Part shown: positions 21,096 to 24,091 of the stretch, piece by piece
How positions within the stretch are numbered: position 1 is the first letter of the stretch
How the letters are laid out: every line of letters starts with the position of its first letter
Source of the DNA: Candidatus Pelagibacterales bacterium
GTDB taxonomy: Bacteria; Pseudomonadota; Alphaproteobacteria; TMED109
Direction: 5' to 3'
NCBI GenBank assembly: GCA_002720535.1
Contig: PBIU01000008.1
Location: 32,305 to 56,395, forward strand
Length of the DNA: 24,091 nucleotides
Notes under the pieces: generated by a model
Database searches by the model: none
Told to the model about the DNA's origin: nothing
The model's input: the letters and a program-made list of their open reading frames with translations, nothing else
Made by a program: the position numbers and the translations under genes

Positions 21096-24091
21096 TTAGT
21101 TATTAAATAATCGCATTCTAATTTTAATGAAACTATTCTTAAAATCATCTTGAACTAAAACCAATGCAGGAACTAAAAATAATACTAAAAAAGTAGTAGC
21201 AATCAATCCAAAAACTATTGTTACAGCCATTGGCTTTAAGAATTGCGCTTGAGTACTTCCTTCAAATAAAAGAGGTATCAGACCCGATATAGTTGTTAAA
21301 GAAGTTAAAATTACTGCTCTAAACCTCTCACATGCACCATTAATTACAGCATTTATTATATTTACACCTTTTTTAATTTTATCATCAATAGTAGAAACCA
21401 TAATAATAGAATCATTTATTACAATACCAGCTAACCCTAATAGCGCAACTAAAGATAAAATAGTGATATTGAAACCAGTAATCCAATGACCTATAATAGA
21501 GCCTAATGCTGCAAAAGGAATTATGCTCATAACTATGAAAGGCCTAAAATAAGATGAGAAAACTCCAGACAAAATTATGTATATTAAAATTAAACCAATT
21601 ATAGTTCCAATTTTCATATCCATTAAAGTTTCAGTTTGTTCTTCAGACCTACCAGCTAACCTCCAATTATGTCCTTTATTTAATATAATTTCATCTAAAG
21701 GACCAGCTGATAATGCTCCTAATATAGTAGCTGGAGCAACTACTTTTTCATCAATTTCTGCAGTAACAGAAATTTCAGTTTTACCATTTTCTCTTCTTAT
21801 AATTGAAAAACCTTTTTCATATGCTATTTCTACTATTTGACTTAATGGTATAAAATTATTTTTAGAAGACATGATAAACATATTTTTTAAATCAATCTCT
21901 TTGAGTCGCTTACTATCATATCTAATTCTTATTAAAATTTCTTCAGATCCATCAGAAAACCTTTGTACTATAATGCCTCTAAAAGCAGCACTTATTTGGT
22001 TAGAAACTTCTAAAGTGGTAAATCCTAGTGATTTTCCCAAAGGTCTTAATTTTAATACTAATTCCTCTTTGCCCCAAGGTAAATCGTCATAAATATCACT
22101 TACTCCCTCGTATTTAGCCAGTAGGCTTTTGACATCATTAGCTATTAATTTAGCTTGTAAAATATCATTATCTAAAGTTTTAGGAATAATTCTAATATCT
22201 ATATCTTTTCCTGGAGGACCCTGTCTTTTCGAGGATATGGTCATAGACTCTAAACCTGCAGGTTTAACTATATTATTTTTCCAAATATTTATTAAATTAC
22301 TGATTTCTGTAATTCTTTTGTCAGAACTAACAAGTTCCACTACCATTGCACCTATATGCTGCCCTTGTATCTGTTGGACACTGCCTGGCAAACCTAAAGA
22401 TCTGCCTATAATAGAAAAGTGTGTCTGCACTTCATTGTTATTATCTGCTTCCTTCAAAGCTCTTTCAAGTTCAGCAATCATAAAAATACTATTTTCTCTT
22501 GGAGTACCTGGTGAAAAGTTAAAATTAACATAGACTATATCTGGTTCAGGAGAAGGGAAAAAAACAAAAGATACTCTTCCTCCTGACATTAAGCCCATTA
22601 CTATTATCAATATGGCGAAGATAGAAGATAAAGTAATGTATCTATAATGTGTTGCATAACTAACCCACTTACGAAAATAGTTTTGCCTCACATGAAAAAA
22701 ATATTTATTAAATTTAAGTCTAAAGTTTCCAATATCTTTCTTCTTCTTATTTAAAGCTAAAGATAAATGACCAGGCAATATCAGAAAACATTCTACCAAA
22801 GATGCTATTAAAACAGCAATAGCCACTAAAGGAATTGCCTCAATCACTTGGCCAATAATTCCTGAAATTAAAAAAATAGGTATAAAAGCTGCAACAGTAG
22901 TAATAGCCGCCGTAAAAACAGGAAGAAACATTCTACTAGCACCGTTTTTAGCTGCAATATATGCATCGTCTCCATTTTCATGACATGTCTGAGCATATTC
23001 AGCCACCACTATTGCGTCATCAACTATAATGCCCAACATCATAATCAAAGCGAATAAACTTACCATATTTATAGTTTGGCCTGATATTAACATCACACCT
23101 AAAGTTCCTGCAAGTGCAATAGGAATTCCAAACGCCACCCAAAATGCTACTCTTCCAGATAAGAATAAAAATAAAATTATTACTACTAAAACCAGACCAC
23201 CTAAACCATTCTTAATTAACAGATTAATTCTATCCCTAACTGATTGCACACTTAAATCATAAATCTTAATATTCAAGTTAGCTGGTGACTTTTTTTGAAA
23301 ATTGGACACATAATTTTCTAATATTCTTGCCATTTCTAGAGAATTTCTACCTGCTGCTCTCTTAATATCAAGACTTATGGCTTGTTTATTATTTATTAGT
23401 CCATATTCACCTTCACTATCATAATTAATATATATATTAGCTATATCTTTCAAATATACTTGCTCACCAAACTCTCCACTTATTATTGAAAGTTCTTTTA
23501 AATCTTCAATTGTATTCTTATTTCCTACTAATTTAATTTTTCTTGTATCTAAATCTTCAATTGTACCTGCTGGAAAATCTTTAGAAAATGCGTATATCTT
23601 ATCAGCAAGATCTTGCATAGACTTTTTAAAAGTCATCAGAGATAATGGATCTACTGCAACTATAATTTCCTTATCTCTCATGCCTAAAATATTAACTTTA
23701 TCTATTCCTAAATTTAATAAATCATCACGAATTGTTTTTGCATTATCTCTCAGTTTATTTTCAGAAACATCCCCATATAAAAGTAGTCTTCCTACAGTTT
23801 CATATCTTATTATTCTTCTAACTTTTGGTTTTTCTGAATCTTCAGGTAAGCTTTGAATTCGACTAATTGCTGAATTTACATCAGATAATGCTCTTTGCAT
23901 ATCTGTGTTTTTTACAAATTCAATACTTAATTGTCCTACTCCTTCTCTAGCAACAGAATTTACCTTTCGAACTCCATCTATAGTTCTTACTTCAGGTTCA
24001 ATAGATTTTATAACTTGATTTTCTATATCTCTTGGGCTAGCACTTTTCCAATCTACACTCACAGTAATCAAGTCAAAACCAAAATCGGGTA
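21096..24091 (-). CDS. RND-family efflux transporter permease (5' end beyond right edge)
   Basis: Proton-driven inner-membrane efflux permease of the AcrB-like (HAE1) group. About 997 residues are visible and the frame is open to the edge. The TTG at 24071 is an internal codon, since PDFGFDLITVSVDWKSASP reads continuously across it and matches the region after the first helix, so roughly 30-50 N-terminal residues are missing. The proton-relay aspartate pair is in IIVDDAIVVAEY (bases 23016-23021) within helix 4; the second repeat has the matching GIVINDSIIMVS. Two large periplasmic loops and a second helix bundle (IGTIIGLILIYIILSG onward) are intact to the stop. Substrate cannot be told, and whether a membrane-fusion protein lies upstream is outside the view. 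Confidence 0.93.
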   Translation of the reverse strand, partial: PDFGFDLITVSVDWKSASPRDIENQVIKSIEPEVRTIDGVRKVNSVAREGVGQLSIEFVKNTDMQRALSDVNSAISRIQSLPEDSEKPKVRRIIRYETVGRLLLYGDVSENKLRDNAKTIRDDLLNLGIDKVNILGMRDKEIIVAVDPLSLMTFKKSMQDLADKIYAFSKDFPAGTIEDLDTRKIKLVGNKNTIEDLKELSIISGEFGEQVYLKDIANIYINYDSEGEYGLINNKQAISLDIKRAAGRNSLEMARILENYVSNFQKKSPANLNIKIYDLSVQSVRDRINLLIKNGLGGLVLVVIILFLFLSGRVAFWVAFGIPIALAGTLGVMLISGQTINMVSLFALIMMLGIIVDDAIVVAEYAQTCHENGDDAYIAAKNGASRMFLPVFTAAITTVAAFIPIFLISGIIGQVIEAIPLVAIAVLIASLVECFLILPGHLSLALNKKKKDIGNFRLKFNKYFFHVRQNYFRKWVSYATHYRYITLSSIFAILIIVMGLMSGGRVSFVFFPSPEPDIVYVNFNFSPGTPRENSIFMIAELERALKEADNNNEVQTHFSIIGRSLGLPGSVQQIQGQHIGAMVVELVSSDKRITEISNLINIWKNNIVKPAGLESMTISSKRQGPPGKDIDIRIIPKTLDNDILQAKLIANDVKSLLAKYEGVSDIYDDLPWGKEELVLKLRPLGKSLGFTTLEVSNQISAAFRGIIVQRFSDGSEEILIRIRYDSKRLKEIDLKNMFIMSSKNNFIPLSQIVEIAYEKGFSIIRRENGKTEISVTAEIDEKVVAPATILGALSAGPLDEIILNKGHNWRLAGRSEEQTETLMDMKIGTIIGLILIYIILSGVFSSYFRPFIVMSIIPFAALGSIIGHWITGFNITILSLVALLGLAGIVINDSIIMVSTIDDKIKKGVNIINAVINGACERFRAVILTSLTTISGLIPLLFEGSTQAQFLKPMAVTIVFGLIATTFLVLFLVPALVLVQDDFKNSFIKIRMRLFNN

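Noticed and set aside
24069..24071. TTG as the start of the RND permease
   Set aside because: Codons upstream of it continue the family sequence to the window edge, so it is an internal leucine.

Overview
The window is AT-rich (about 30% GC by eye), gene-dense and free of mobile elements, CRISPR arrays or phage genes. Gene content points to a proteobacterium that respires with ubiquinone, most likely a streamlined, low-GC (marine-type) alphaproteobacterium. The clues are a Coq7-type hydroxylase, a complete suf operon headed by an Rrf2-family SUF regulator and ending sufS-sufT-sufA, bacterial gltBD, ApaG, a SoxYZ-like carrier of the quinoprotein type, short intergenic gaps and start/stop overlaps. 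The lineage is inferred from gene content; no rRNA or marker phylogeny is available here.

Layout, left to right. (1) 1-1406, minus strand: a polyamine pair, ornithine decarboxylase (cut by the left edge) and speD, preceded by tRNA-Leu(CAA). (2) 1456-3293, minus: a secreted SoxYZ-like carrier and a secreted metallo-beta-lactamase-fold zinc hydrolase, a pair normally tied to periplasmic PQQ dehydrogenases, although no such dehydrogenase is present. (3) 3371-4979, plus: three overlapping genes, a DedA/YqaA-type membrane protein, dsbB and coq7. (4) 4981-10999, minus: the operon rrf2-sufB-sufC-sufD-sufS-sufT-sufA. Its promoter carries a very good match to an IscR type 1 operator at 11052-11076. 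(5) 11080-17130, minus: gltB-gltD, glutamate synthase, directly upstream of suf. (6) 17402-20748, plus: a MaoC-type hydratase, an uncharacterised radical SAM protein with extra C-terminal cysteines, apaG, then trkH. (7) 20767-24091, minus: an RND efflux permease cut by the right edge, followed by a YdhR-like small monooxygenase gene.

Functional links. The suf system builds Fe-S clusters, and its likely clients nearby are GltB/GltD and the radical SAM enzyme. DsbB passes electrons to ubiquinone, and Coq7 performs a late step in making ubiquinone, so their tight coupling makes sense. Most of the window is ordinary core metabolism. The parts that deserve a second look are the IscR-like operator, the orphan SoxYZ/zinc-hydrolase pair and the radical SAM gene beside maoC and apaG. 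I found no convincing wholly new system.
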